Source of the DNA: Planctomyces sp.
GTDB taxonomy: Bacteria > Planctomycetota > Planctomycetia > Planctomycetales > Planctomycetaceae
Length of the DNA stretch: 51,281 nt
NCBI GenBank assembly: GCA_016795105.1
Contig: JAEUIH010000052.1
Location: 1 to 51,281, forward strand
Direction of reading: 5' to 3'
The notes under the pieces were generated by a model. That model did not search any database. It was not told the DNA's origin and saw only the letters and a program-made list of their open reading frames with translations. Below, piece after piece: positions 35,619 through 46,198 of the stretch. The translations under genes and the position numbers were made by a program. The first letter of the stretch is position 1; each line of letters starts with the position of its first letter.

Positions 35619-37568
35619 ATGAGTCAGGGAATCGCTGAAATTCTGCAAAGTGGGTTCGCCGGCATTCTTTCCCTCGTTTTGCTTTTTCCCGGGATGTCTG
35701 AAGCAGGAGAATCTGAAGCCAGTCAGATTGTCGGAGTGACTGTGACTCCGCATGTGATTGCGGAAACGATGAAGTATCGACGTCCTCGGGATCCCGATCT
35801 GGCTGCGAAGGTTCAGCTGTTTGTTCGAGGTTCTGCAATGCCGGGTCTGATCAATGGCAGGACGCCTGCTGAGTTGCTTGCAGCAGGAGACTGGGCATGG
35901 CACGACTTTGAAACGGCGGTCGCCGGGACCTCGGAAAGTCTGAGCGTCTGGACATTCAACGGAAAATCTTCTCGATGGGGAACTGGTCAGTCGTTTGAAA
36001 TAGAAGGACAGGGGATTGACCAGAAGACGATCACTTTGCAGGCTCCGCTGCACTGGATGTCGGCCGTGACGTTTCTGAGTACAACGGGAACGGTGTATCC
36101 CGACAGGGTCGTTATTCACTTCCGGAACGAGAGCGAGATTCCTCTTCAGGTCTCTTCACTTCGTTTCTGGTTGCCGCAGAATACAAAATCCTGGCAGACA
36201 TTGTTTGCCGACGAACAGTGTCCCGTGGAAACGACAGTTCCGCCGCACGATGCCGGGTTCATCACACTCACTCTGGATCGTCCACTTCCATTGACGTACT
36301 GCGCGATCGAGATTGAATCCTCCAATGGTACGATGTGGGAACATCTCCGAATTAAACGTGAGGCCTTTGACATCAGTGGTGGTTGGGTAGGAGATCATCT
36401 GACGAGCCCGGAGTACCTCAAACTGCTCTCACAGCTGCATGTCAATGCGGGACAGATTCAGGATGTGGGCGGATATACGGACAACGCGGAACTTTATGCG
36501 AAATACCCACTGAAACTGTTCAACCGTCTGATGCCGCTTGAAAAATGGGATTCGGACGAATGGCTGCCCCGGATTCATGCAGTTGAGTTTCTGGGCGAGC
36601 CGCAGTACGGCGGTGGGCGGCCGGTTCTGCCACAGGAAGTGTTTCAAGCGTTCATCCCATATCGAGAGAGTCGGCTTGCGACCAGCGTGACCCACTCAGA
36701 AGAACGCATCTGGCGAGAATATGCAGGGCTTTCAGACTTTCCTCATTACGATGCATATCGTGTTGTGGCTCCTGCAGCGGATGCCTGGCGCGAGTATGAT
36801 CGGTGGGGTGGAGAGCGGATTTCGTGGGGCGCTCCACTCGAATCCATCGGTGATCTGTGTCGCTCGTTGAGAGAGCTCAATCGGCCCATGTCGTGTGCCT
36901 GCTGGTCGCAGGGCCCGCATGATGGCTGGGGCGGCGGATTTCGGTTGACTGCCGGGCGGAGTCGGCGTTCTCCAACCGTTGATGAACTGAGAGCACAGGC
37001 ACTGCATGCACTCTCAACCCGAATCACTTCACTGTACTGGTTCAATCTGAGTCTCAAGTCGCTACTGAAATATCCGGATACGTGGAACGAGATAACGCGG
37101 ATTGGTCGGGAGATTCGAATGCTGGAGCCGTTTTTTCTGGAAGGCAACGCATACGATTTCAGACGTCTGAAAACTCCTGACGGACTACCAGACTGGGACC
37201 TCGCATCGATTGCGGCGCCAGAGGGAATGGTGTTGTTCGCACTCGATACCGCATACCATCCGCACCCGGACGAACGTGTATTCGTTTTTGGAGAACCGAG
37301 GACCGTTGAATTTCGATACCGGCTTGCTCCATGGCTTCGGAAACCAGCAGATGTGTTTCGGGTTGATGCCGGTGGAGTATCAGAAGTGCAGTGGCGAATC
37401 GAAAATGATGACATTGTCATAAACGACCTTCGATCGCGTGACGCGATGTATGTTGCCGGAGGATCGGCAGATGTCAGAAGCGGCATCGAACAAAGACGTC
37501 GGCTCGCGATTGAACATGAGAGCCGTAATACGTTTGTCCTCGAGTCACTGCCGGAAGTTTCAGAATAG
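35619..37568 (+). CDS. Exported glycoside-hydrolase-like protein of unknown specificity
   Basis: 649 aa from ATG 35619, preceded by AAGGTGA. Signal peptide about 1-30 (ILSLVLLFPGMSEAGES). The first ~230 residues look like beta-sandwich sequence. From about 245 the layout resembles a TIM-barrel glycosidase: GGWVGDHLTSPEYLKLLSQLHVNAGQI, HAVEFLGEPQYGGG (possible acid or nucleophile Glu), FPHYDAYRVVAP, RAQALHALSTRITSLYWFNLSLKS, WNEITRIGREIRMLEPFFL. A small beta domain closes the protein. Homology to a specific GH family is not certain and no catalytic pair is proven. It lies 45 bases after udk and 26 before the TPR/FMN gene. Confidence 0.7.
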   Translation: MSQGIAEILQSGFAGILSLVLLFPGMSEAGESEASQIVGVTVTPHVIAETMKYRRPRDPDLAAKVQLFVRGSAMPGLINGRTPAELLAAGDWAWHDFETAVAGTSESLSVWTFNGKSSRWGTGQSFEIEGQGIDQKTITLQAPLHWMSAVTFLSTTGTVYPDRVVIHFRNESEIPLQVSSLRFWLPQNTKSWQTLFADEQCPVETTVPPHDAGFITLTLDRPLPLTYCAIEIESSNGTMWEHLRIKREAFDISGGWVGDHLTSPEYLKLLSQLHVNAGQIQDVGGYTDNAELYAKYPLKLFNRLMPLEKWDSDEWLPRIHAVEFLGEPQYGGGRPVLPQEVFQAFIPYRESRLATSVTHSEERIWREYAGLSDFPHYDAYRVVAPAADAWREYDRWGGERISWGAPLESIGDLCRSLRELNRPMSCACWSQGPHDGWGGGFRLTAGRSRRSPTVDELRAQALHALSTRITSLYWFNLSLKSLLKYPDTWNEITRIGREIRMLEPFFLEGNAYDFRRLKTPDGLPDWDLASIAAPEGMVLFALDTAYHPHPDERVFVFGEPRTVEFRYRLAPWLRKPADVFRVDAGGVSEVQWRIENDDIVINDLRSRDAMYVAGGSADVRSGIEQRRRLAIEHESRNTFVLESLPEVSE

Positions 37569-37594
37569 GCCCGTTTTTTGAAGAGGTTCCGAAA

Positions 37595-38875
37595 ATGCGA
37601 CCCCTGCTTCTTGTACTGGGAATGTTCATAACAGAGTCAATCTCATACGCAGATCAGATTGAACTCAGCAGCGGGATGATTCTTGAGGGCACAATCACTT
37701 CGCGCGAAGGTAGTTCAGTGACTGCCGAAGTGATGGTCGGAAATCGAACGGTCAAACGTACGTTTCCAAAGAATCGCATCAAGTCCATCACGATCGATGG
37801 CAGGCGTATGGATCCCAACACTGGAGCGGTGATTGGTGCCCCGTCCGACTCTGGTTCTGGAAAGGTGGACCGGAGTGATGCAGACATCATTCGCGAGATT
37901 GATACAAAAGGCAGCGATCCTCCAGCATGGCTGGAAAAAACCACACCCGACTTTCCAAAGTCCCTGGATATGAAATGGCCGCAACCGAACGGAGAAGGTT
38001 GGGACAGTTCGAAGAACATCGGTCAGTATGTCTGGGATCGGATACATCCAAACCCTGGCCAATGGCGGAATGGTGTTGTCCTGATGCATCAGGTGATGGC
38101 TGTGAACCCGGATCCCGCAGTACAGGAACGTGCGAAGCGTACGCTTGGAAACATGTATCATAACCTCCACGAGGACTATCTTCGTGCGGCCTATTGGTAT
38201 CGACAGTCCGGGATCGAAAAGAATCCGAGATCAGAACCGCAGGCGATTGTTCATTTGGCCGACTGTTACTGGAAGCTTGGGAGCAGATCACTTGCCTTAA
38301 AGACCCTTAATGATTCTCCTGTCAAGCCTTACATTGCCATCAAACTTCTGGGGGATCTTGGTGAAACGGAAGCGGCTCTGAAGATGGCTGAACAATTCAG
38401 TCGTACAGGCGAAGCGTCCACGTCCTGTCTCTATGCAGGAGATGCGTGTCGAGTTGCGGGGCGTCTGGATGAGGCAAAGCAGTGGTACAGGAAGGCAATC
38501 GATTCGATCAAACCGGATGAGGCCGAAAAGCCGCATCGGATACGAGATCGTGCGCGAGCCGAAGCAAGTCTGCAGGCCATCGATTTTTACATTCTGAAAC
38601 CAGCTGATGTACAAGATGGTACGTACGAGGCGGAGAGTATCGGGTATGAAGGGCAGGTCCATATCGAGGTGAAAGTGCGATCCGGAAGAATCGAACACGT
38701 TCAGGTGACAAAGCACCAGGAAAAACAGTTCTACAGTTCCATCAATGACACGACCACACGAATTGTTCAAAGGCAGTCGATCAACGGGATTGATGCGACA
38801 AGCGGAGCGACGATTACATCAGAAGCGATCATCAACGCTACGGCAAAGGCTCTGGCTTCGGGGAAAAAGGAATGA
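37595..38875 (+). CDS. Exported TPR protein with C-terminal covalent FMN-binding domain
   Basis: 426 aa with a signal peptide (LLLVLGMFITESISYA|DQ). A small N-terminal beta domain (IELSSGMILEGTITSREGSS) is followed by TPR-like helices (about 160-330: LGNMYHNLHEDYLRAAYWYRQS, YAGDACRVAGRLDEAKQWYRKA). Residues about 340-426 are an FMN-binding domain of the NqrC/RnfG/NosR type (DGTYEAESIGYEGQVHIEVKV) with the ApbE flavinylation motif DATSGAT at 400-406; Thr406 is the expected attachment site. The following polyferredoxin gene overlaps by 4 bases (ATGA). The pair resembles a NosR-like electron-transfer unit split over two proteins, in which flavin electrons pass to or from the [4Fe-4S] clusters. 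No ApbE is seen in the window. Confidence 0.88.
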   Translation: MRPLLLVLGMFITESISYADQIELSSGMILEGTITSREGSSVTAEVMVGNRTVKRTFPKNRIKSITIDGRRMDPNTGAVIGAPSDSGSGKVDRSDADIIREIDTKGSDPPAWLEKTTPDFPKSLDMKWPQPNGEGWDSSKNIGQYVWDRIHPNPGQWRNGVVLMHQVMAVNPDPAVQERAKRTLGNMYHNLHEDYLRAAYWYRQSGIEKNPRSEPQAIVHLADCYWKLGSRSLALKTLNDSPVKPYIAIKLLGDLGETEAALKMAEQFSRTGEASTSCLYAGDACRVAGRLDEAKQWYRKAIDSIKPDEAEKPHRIRDRARAEASLQAIDFYILKPADVQDGTYEAESIGYEGQVHIEVKVRSGRIEHVQVTKHQEKQFYSSINDTTTRIVQRQSINGIDATSGATITSEAIINATAKALASGKKE

Positions 38876-40908
38876 AGCTCAACTGGTTTCTTCCCTTTCT
38901 CAGAAAGAAATCGAATCAGACGCCACAACGCTCCAGGGTTCGCGCCATTGCAGAACCTCTGTTGCCACAACTGTTATTCTCCAACCGAGCGACAAAGACA
39001 CCAGGCCTTGTTCGCAGGACACTCAAGCGGATGGGGCCTGTCTGGTTGTCGTCTCCTGTTCGGAGGACGATTCAGACGTTCTGTTTTCTTCTTTTCGCGT
39101 GGTTGTTCGTTTATGTTTGCTGGCCATACGATGCACAGCCGCGAGTACTCTCGGGCAACTGGGTACCTCTGGATGTCAATGTCGATGAATTGATTGTTCA
39201 ACTGCAGCCGCCGGACGACGGAAATGTGACACTGTTCGATCAGCTCAGATCGGGTGACAGTGTGTTTGTGTTTACAGGAGAGGACGATCCGTTCGGGGAG
39301 TATCCTGTTGTTGCCTGCGTCGTGGTCGATGTTCTGGCTGACGGTCTGATCCTGAAGTGTCAGGAAGCTGATGCTGCTACCATGGAGGAACTCTCACTGA
39401 GCCCGGAACTTTGGAGCCTTTCATATCAGGACCCTCGTGCGTGGCCGTCACATTATGCGGATCGACTTAAAGAAAAAGAGTTTGCTCCGGCAGAGTTGTT
39501 TCTAATGATCGATCCGCTCGTGAGTCTATCAACCGGGATCGCGTCTCGTTCGTGGGTCTGGTCGCTGACCTCAGCGGCCGTGATCCTGCTGATCTGTGTG
39601 GTGATCCCGAGAGGATTCTGTGGCTATCTTTGTCCGCTGGGCACATTGATCGACGTCTTTGACTGGTTAGTAGGCTCACGAGTTCAGCGATTTCGGGTCT
39701 CCGAGGATGGCTGGTGGGTTCATATTCGGTTCTATTTGCTGGCGGGGATTCTCTTTGCCGCATTTGGAGGAGTTTTACTGAGCGGTTTCTTTGCAGCAAT
39801 TCCCGTCATCACGCGTGGGCTGCAGTTCTCCATCGCTCCGATTCAGACAGGTTGGGGCAATGGATGGCATCAGGTTCCGCCGTTTACCGCAGGGCAGGGG
39901 ATATCACTCTTCCTGTTTGCCGCCGTTCTGATGCTCGGTCTGCTGCGACCGCGATTCTGGTGCAAGTATGTCTGCCCAAGTGGAGCTGTACTCTCTGTTG
40001 GGAATCTATTTCGAATCAGTGAGAGGAAGGTTGAGTCATCCTGTATACATTGCAACAAGTGTGTGGAAATTTGTCCGTTCGATGCCATCAAACCAGACTT
40101 CACGACCAGAACCTCTGATTGTACTTTGTGTCAGTCCTGTGGTGGAGTGTGTCCAGTAGAAGCCATCAAATTTGTTGGCCGCTGGGAGGCTCAGAATCTG
40201 AAGCCGGTAAACGAACCACCAACACATGAAACATCCATTGGCCGACGTGGTTTTCTGTCTGCTTTCGTTGGGTCTGCTTCATCAGTGATCGGTGCTGCGG
40301 GCGCTGTTGCCGGGATTCGGGCAGATGACGCTCGGCTGAGTTCATCGGTTCTTGACTTGCCTGTCAGGCCACCGGGGAGTGTTCCGGAGCCTGCGTTTCT
40401 GCAGATGTGTATTCGATGCGGTGAATGCTTCAAGGCATGTCCCAGCGATGTTCTGCAGCCACTCGGATTTCAACGCGGTCTGAACGGGTTGTGGACACCC
40501 TATGTGAATGCCGACTGGGCCGGATGTGCATCCAGTTGCAATGCCTGTGGTCAGGTTTGTCCCACAGGCGCAATTCAGGCACTTCCTCTGGAGGAAAAAC
40601 GACAGTTTCGTATGGGTCTTGCGGTGATCAATTCGGAGACCTGCCTGCCGATCGCAGGACGCGAGGCCTGTCAGTTGTGTGTGGATGAATGTCATTCGGC
40701 CGGCTATCACGCAATCGAGTTTACCGCCGTGCATACCGCTGTTGATGAGCAGGGACAGGCAGTTGAAGGAACCGGCTTCCTTGCCCCGGTCCTGATCCCG
40801 GATAAATGCGTTGGTTGTGGACTCTGTCAGACGCGTTGTTTCGGCATCAATGTCGCAGAGAAAGGTCTCCTTGAACGATCAGCAATCATCATCCACCCCC
40901 AAATGTAG
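38872..40908 (+). CDS. NapH-NapG-type fusion polyferredoxin with internal Tat-like segment
   Basis: 678 aa membrane iron-sulfur protein. The N-terminal half is NapH/NosR-like: several helices, paired motifs FCGYLCPLG (about 249) and FWCKYVCPSG (about 362), then two cytoplasm-type [4Fe-4S] ferredoxin clusters starting at C391 (CIHCNKCVEICP) and C417 (CTLCQSCGGVCP). Residues 457-480 are GRRGFLSAFVGSASSVIGAAG, a twin-arginine-like signal or anchor. The C-terminal half has four more Cys clusters (CIRCGECFKACP from 513, CASSCNACGQVCP, a CLPI...CQLCVDEC set, CVGCGLCQTRC), the NapG pattern. It overlaps the FMN protein gene by 4 bases. The TAG stop falls inside the first bases of the 70-bp repeat array. 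Confidence 0.9.
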   Translation: MKLNWFLPFLRKKSNQTPQRSRVRAIAEPLLPQLLFSNRATKTPGLVRRTLKRMGPVWLSSPVRRTIQTFCFLLFAWLFVYVCWPYDAQPRVLSGNWVPLDVNVDELIVQLQPPDDGNVTLFDQLRSGDSVFVFTGEDDPFGEYPVVACVVVDVLADGLILKCQEADAATMEELSLSPELWSLSYQDPRAWPSHYADRLKEKEFAPAELFLMIDPLVSLSTGIASRSWVWSLTSAAVILLICVVIPRGFCGYLCPLGTLIDVFDWLVGSRVQRFRVSEDGWWVHIRFYLLAGILFAAFGGVLLSGFFAAIPVITRGLQFSIAPIQTGWGNGWHQVPPFTAGQGISLFLFAAVLMLGLLRPRFWCKYVCPSGAVLSVGNLFRISERKVESSCIHCNKCVEICPFDAIKPDFTTRTSDCTLCQSCGGVCPVEAIKFVGRWEAQNLKPVNEPPTHETSIGRRGFLSAFVGSASSVIGAAGAVAGIRADDARLSSSVLDLPVRPPGSVPEPAFLQMCIRCGECFKACPSDVLQPLGFQRGLNGLWTPYVNADWAGCASSCNACGQVCPTGAIQALPLEEKRQFRMGLAVINSETCLPIAGREACQLCVDECHSAGYHAIEFTAVHTAVDEQGQAVEGTGFLAPVLIPDKCVGCGLCQTRCFGINVAEKGLLERSAIIIHPQM

Positions 40909-41068
40909 GATGGGCATTCCTGCCCGTCGCGACCCTGGTGCGTTGCGGACGGCACTTGGAAAGTGCCTGCTACTGTAGGATGGGCATTCCTGCCCGTCAC
41001 GACCCTGGTGCGTTGCGGACGGCACTTGGAAAGTGCCTGCTACTGTAGGATGGGCATTCCTGCCCGTC
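40905..41068 (+). repeat. 70-bp tandem repeat, 2.3 copies, with internal palindromes
   Basis: GTAGGATGGGCATTCCTGCC starts at 40905, 40975 and 41045, period exactly 70; the two complete units differ at about one base. Each full unit contains the 29-bp palindrome framework (40945-40973 and 41015-41043; GCGGACGGCA, CTT, GGA, AAG, TGCCTGCTAC) and, one base later in opposite orientation, the diverged palindrome GGGCA/TGCCC with loop TTCC. It fills the space between the polyferredoxin and DUF1501 genes, which converge here, so it may end both transcripts. Confidence 0.95.
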
Positions 41069-41080
41069 CAGTCCCCCCAC

Positions 41081-42541
41081 TCATCCCACAATTGGAGCAA
41101 TCACCTTTCCTCCAATATCGGTGAGGCGGTAAGGGCGACCCTGGAACTGAAACGTCAGCTCGTCATGCTGAATGCCCAACAGATGCAAAATCGTTGCATG
41201 GAAGTCATTCACATGCATAGGGTTTTCAACAATGTGAAAGCCGATTTCATCTGTCTTTCCGTAGACCGTTCCCGGCTTAATTCCTCCACCTGCCATCCAA
41301 ACCGCAAAGGCTTCCTTATGATGATCGCGTCCGACTCGATCTGATTCACGTCCGGAGTTTTCACCATCCTGCAGCATTGGAGTTCGCCCGAATTCTGAAC
41401 CCCAGACAACAAGTGTTTCTTCCAGCAGACCACGTTGTTTCAGATCGAGCAGCAGGGCGGCCAATGGTTGGTCAACCTGTTTGCATTTGGCCCGTAATCC
41501 ACCAAATACCCCGCTGTGATGATCCCAGCCCTCGTCGTACAGCTGGACAAATCGAACGCCGCGTTCCACAAGCCTGCGTGCCAGCAGGCAGTTGTTCGCG
41601 AACGAGGGTTTTCCTGGCGCCGTTCCATACATTCGATGAATGTGTTCCGGCTCATGGTCAATGCTCATGAGTTCGGGCACGGCAGACTGCATTCGCCACG
41701 CAAGTTCGTATTGCTGAATGCGTGTGGCGATCTCGGGATCTCCAACATCTGCAAGCTGAATGGAATTCAGCTGAGTAATCTCGTCGATGATCCGCTTTCT
41801 GGCGTCGGTCGAAAGTCCATCTGGATTTGAAAGAAAGAGGACCGGATCACCGCTGCTGCGGAATTCTACACCCTGATGCACACTGGGCAGGAAGCCACTT
41901 CCCCAGAGACTGTTACCAGCACCGGCAATATCACCGGTGATGAGAACTACAAAACCGGGAAGATTCCTGTTTTCGCTTCCGAGTCCATAATGAACCCAGG
42001 CTCCCATGGAAGGGCGTCCAAACTGTCCAAAACCGGATTGAAGGAACAGCTGAGCCGGAGCATGATTGAAGTGCTCTGTGTGCAGTGACTTGATCACACA
42101 AAGTTCATCGGCCATCTGGCCAAGACTGGGTAACAGCTCAGAAAGTTCGAGCCCTGAATCTCCATGTTGGCGAAATCGAAATCGAGTTCCCAGTAATGCC
42201 GGCTGTTTGCGAATGAAGGCAAGTCGCAGACCCTTCCAGAGGTCGTCCGGCATGAGTTGTCCGTCGAGTCGCTGAAGAACGGGTTTGTAGTCGAACAGGT
42301 CCAGGTGCGACGGCGCACCGACAAGATGGACAAAGATCACACTCTTTGCTTTGCAGGGATGATGTGGTCGATTCTCGCCAGTCTGTTTATTTGAGAGACG
42401 TGATGCAGGGTCAGCGAGAGTACTGCCCCGAGTTTGCGATTGCAACATGCTCGCCAATGCTGCGGAACCAAGTCCGACACTGCCACGACTCAACAGGCTT
42501 CGGCGGTTCAACAATTGCATGGCTGAGGCAGTATCAGTCAT
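41081..42541 (-). CDS. DUF1501 family protein (Tat-exported)
   Basis: 486 aa from ATG 42541, which lies 4 bases after the stop of the upstream DUF1549/1553 gene. The N-terminus carries a twin-arginine-like signal, [21 protein letters not shown]. The rest is typical DUF1501, a family of alkaline-phosphatase/sulfatase-like fold: [81 protein letters not shown] and [21 protein letters not shown]. Planctomycetes encode many such pairs, whose substrates are unknown but are thought to lie in the degradation of complex organic matter. The original longer open frame overlaps the upstream gene by 26 bases. Confidence 0.95.
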   Translation of the reverse strand: MTDTASAMQLLNRRSLLSRGSVGLGSAALASMLQSQTRGSTLADPASRLSNKQTGENRPHHPCKAKSVIFVHLVGAPSHLDLFDYKPVLQRLDGQLMPDDLWKGLRLAFIRKQPALLGTRFRFRQHGDSGLELSELLPSLGQMADELCVIKSLHTEHFNHAPAQLFLQSGFGQFGRPSMGAWVHYGLGSENRNLPGFVVLITGDIAGAGNSLWGSGFLPSVHQGVEFRSSGDPVLFLSNPDGLSTDARKRIIDEITQLNSIQLADVGDPEIATRIQQYELAWRMQSAVPELMSIDHEPEHIHRMYGTAPGKPSFANNCLLARRLVERGVRFVQLYDEGWDHHSGVFGGLRAKCKQVDQPLAALLLDLKQRGLLEETLVVWGSEFGRTPMLQDGENSGRESDRVGRDHHKEAFAVWMAGGGIKPGTVYGKTDEIGFHIVENPMHVNDFHATILHLLGIQHDELTFQFQGRPYRLTDIGGKVIAPIVG

Positions 42542-42545
42542 CGCT

Positions 42546-44951
<2,406 letters not shown>

Positions 44952-45008
44952 ATCAATTCCCTGCCGGAGGAATCACAAACTGCCCGCAAATTTCGCGACT
45001 GGAAAGTT

Positions 45009-45527
45009 TCAGATCATGTCAAGTTTTCGATGTCGTCGTTCCGGTGGTCGCGCACATTCAGAGCAAATCCCGTTAACTTCGAGCCGATGTCCGCTCATCC
45101 GAAATCCGAATTCTGAAGCGACCCGGCCAAGTATGGCGGAGATCTCTTCGTTGCGAAATTCCACGAGCTTACTGCACTTCTCGCAAATGAAATGATCATG
45201 CTGAGGATAGCCGTAGTCGTGTTCGTAGACTTCACGGTCGTTGGCTCGAGCAACTTTGCGAATCAGGCCGGCTTCTTCAAGAGAACTGATCGTGCGATAA
45301 ATCGTTGCTCGACTGACACGAGTCCCATTGATGCGGGGCTTAGAGAGACGAGCAACAATCTGATCGGAATCAAAATGGTCGTGCTCGGCAAAAATCTCCC
45401 GCACGATGGTTTCCCGTTCCTGAGTCAATCGCTTGCCGCGCGTAGCCAGAAACTCCCGAAATTTCTCAACGGGAGAAACGGCAACATCCTGAGGGACTAA
45501 CGCATCCTGAGGAACAACACTGCTCAC
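45009..45527 (-). CDS. Fur-family metalloregulator
   Basis: 172 aa from GTG 45527, with AGAGG six bases upstream; a TTG at 45533 is also possible. The winged-helix DNA-binding region is KRLTQERETIVREIFAEHDHFDSDQIVARL...SRATIYRTISSLEEAGLI. The metal sites follow: HDHFICEKCSKLVEF (two His and a CxxC) and ICSECARP (second CxxC), which together form the structural zinc site of Fur/PerR/Zur. Which metal or signal it senses cannot be told. It precedes the DUF1549/DUF1501 pair on the same strand, so it might control them, but no operator is identified. Confidence 0.94.
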   Translation of the reverse strand: MSSVVPQDALVPQDVAVSPVEKFREFLATRGKRLTQERETIVREIFAEHDHFDSDQIVARLSKPRINGTRVSRATIYRTISSLEEAGLIRKVARANDREVYEHDYGYPQHDHFICEKCSKLVEFRNEEISAILGRVASEFGFRMSGHRLEVNGICSECARPPERRHRKLDMI

Positions 45528-45569
45528 AATCAACCTCTGTCAATCGATCTGTTCAGCCTATCGGTCTAC

Positions 45570-45956
45570 TCATAATCCGACTCCATCCGATTCATCTTCG
45601 ATCCGTTCAATCATCTTTCGCATTGCTTTCTCAAGCAATTCATCCGAATCATAGGCACCAGCCGCGATGGCTTTCTGAATTGCTGCCAGTTTCTCATTTC
45701 GCAGTTGGGCCAGTTCTTCCGCAGTCACAGCATCCACAGCTTCCTGCTCGATCGCGTCCTGATGGTCATTGTTTTGATCGTCAGCATTCTGGTCGTCAGT
45801 ACTCTGTTCGTCTGTCTCCGGCTGGCCTGGCTTTCGGGCGACTGTCACCTGACCAGCGATCGCATTTCCGGAAGCGACAGGCAGATTCTGAGTGTCACTG
45901 TCCAGTCGTCCCTTTGAGTGAAGTCGTCCCGTCGAGTTGTTCATAGATTTTTTCAT
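45570..45956 (-). CDS. Probable FlgM-like anti-sigma factor
   Basis: 128 aa from ATG 45956, with GGAG six bases upstream; an upstream TTG at 46016 is unlikely. The middle is very acidic and Asn/Gln-rich (ETDEQSTDDQNADDQNNDHQD), probably disordered. The C-terminal ~45 residues (LRNEKLAAIQKAIAAGAYDSD, then LLEKAMRKMIERI) follow the FlgM helix pattern: a basic start, AIxxGxY, then a short Asp/Glu-rich turn and an amphipathic helix. FlgM binds and inhibits the flagellar sigma factor (FliA). No flagellar genes are in the window, so this would be an orphan copy. Moderate confidence; it might be a DUF-type acidic protein instead. Confidence 0.6.
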   Translation of the reverse strand: MKKSMNNSTGRLHSKGRLDSDTQNLPVASGNAIAGQVTVARKPGQPETDEQSTDDQNADDQNNDHQDAIEQEAVDAVTAEELAQLRNEKLAAIQKAIAAGAYDSDELLEKAMRKMIERIEDESDGVGL

Positions 45957-46198
45957 CGCAGCTCCATCCATACCGCCATGGATGCCCTGATGGCAGCGAC
46001 GGTAGTTTATCTGCAATCGGATTCTTCTGCAGCTCAGGTCCTGTGAATCACCAGATGATTCCCTGTTCCGGAAGCTGATTCCGAGTCCCTCCGTGGTGCT
46101 ATCATCGTAGACGCTGCTACCCGCAGGGTCCAGCGCCTTCTCAGGACCATCAAAAACCGAGCAAAATACTTTGATTCCGAAGGGTTTCTAAGTCTGTC

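Noticed and set aside
40905-41068. Possible CRISPR array
   Set aside because: The units are directly abutting tandem copies with no unique spacers, and no cas genes are nearby.
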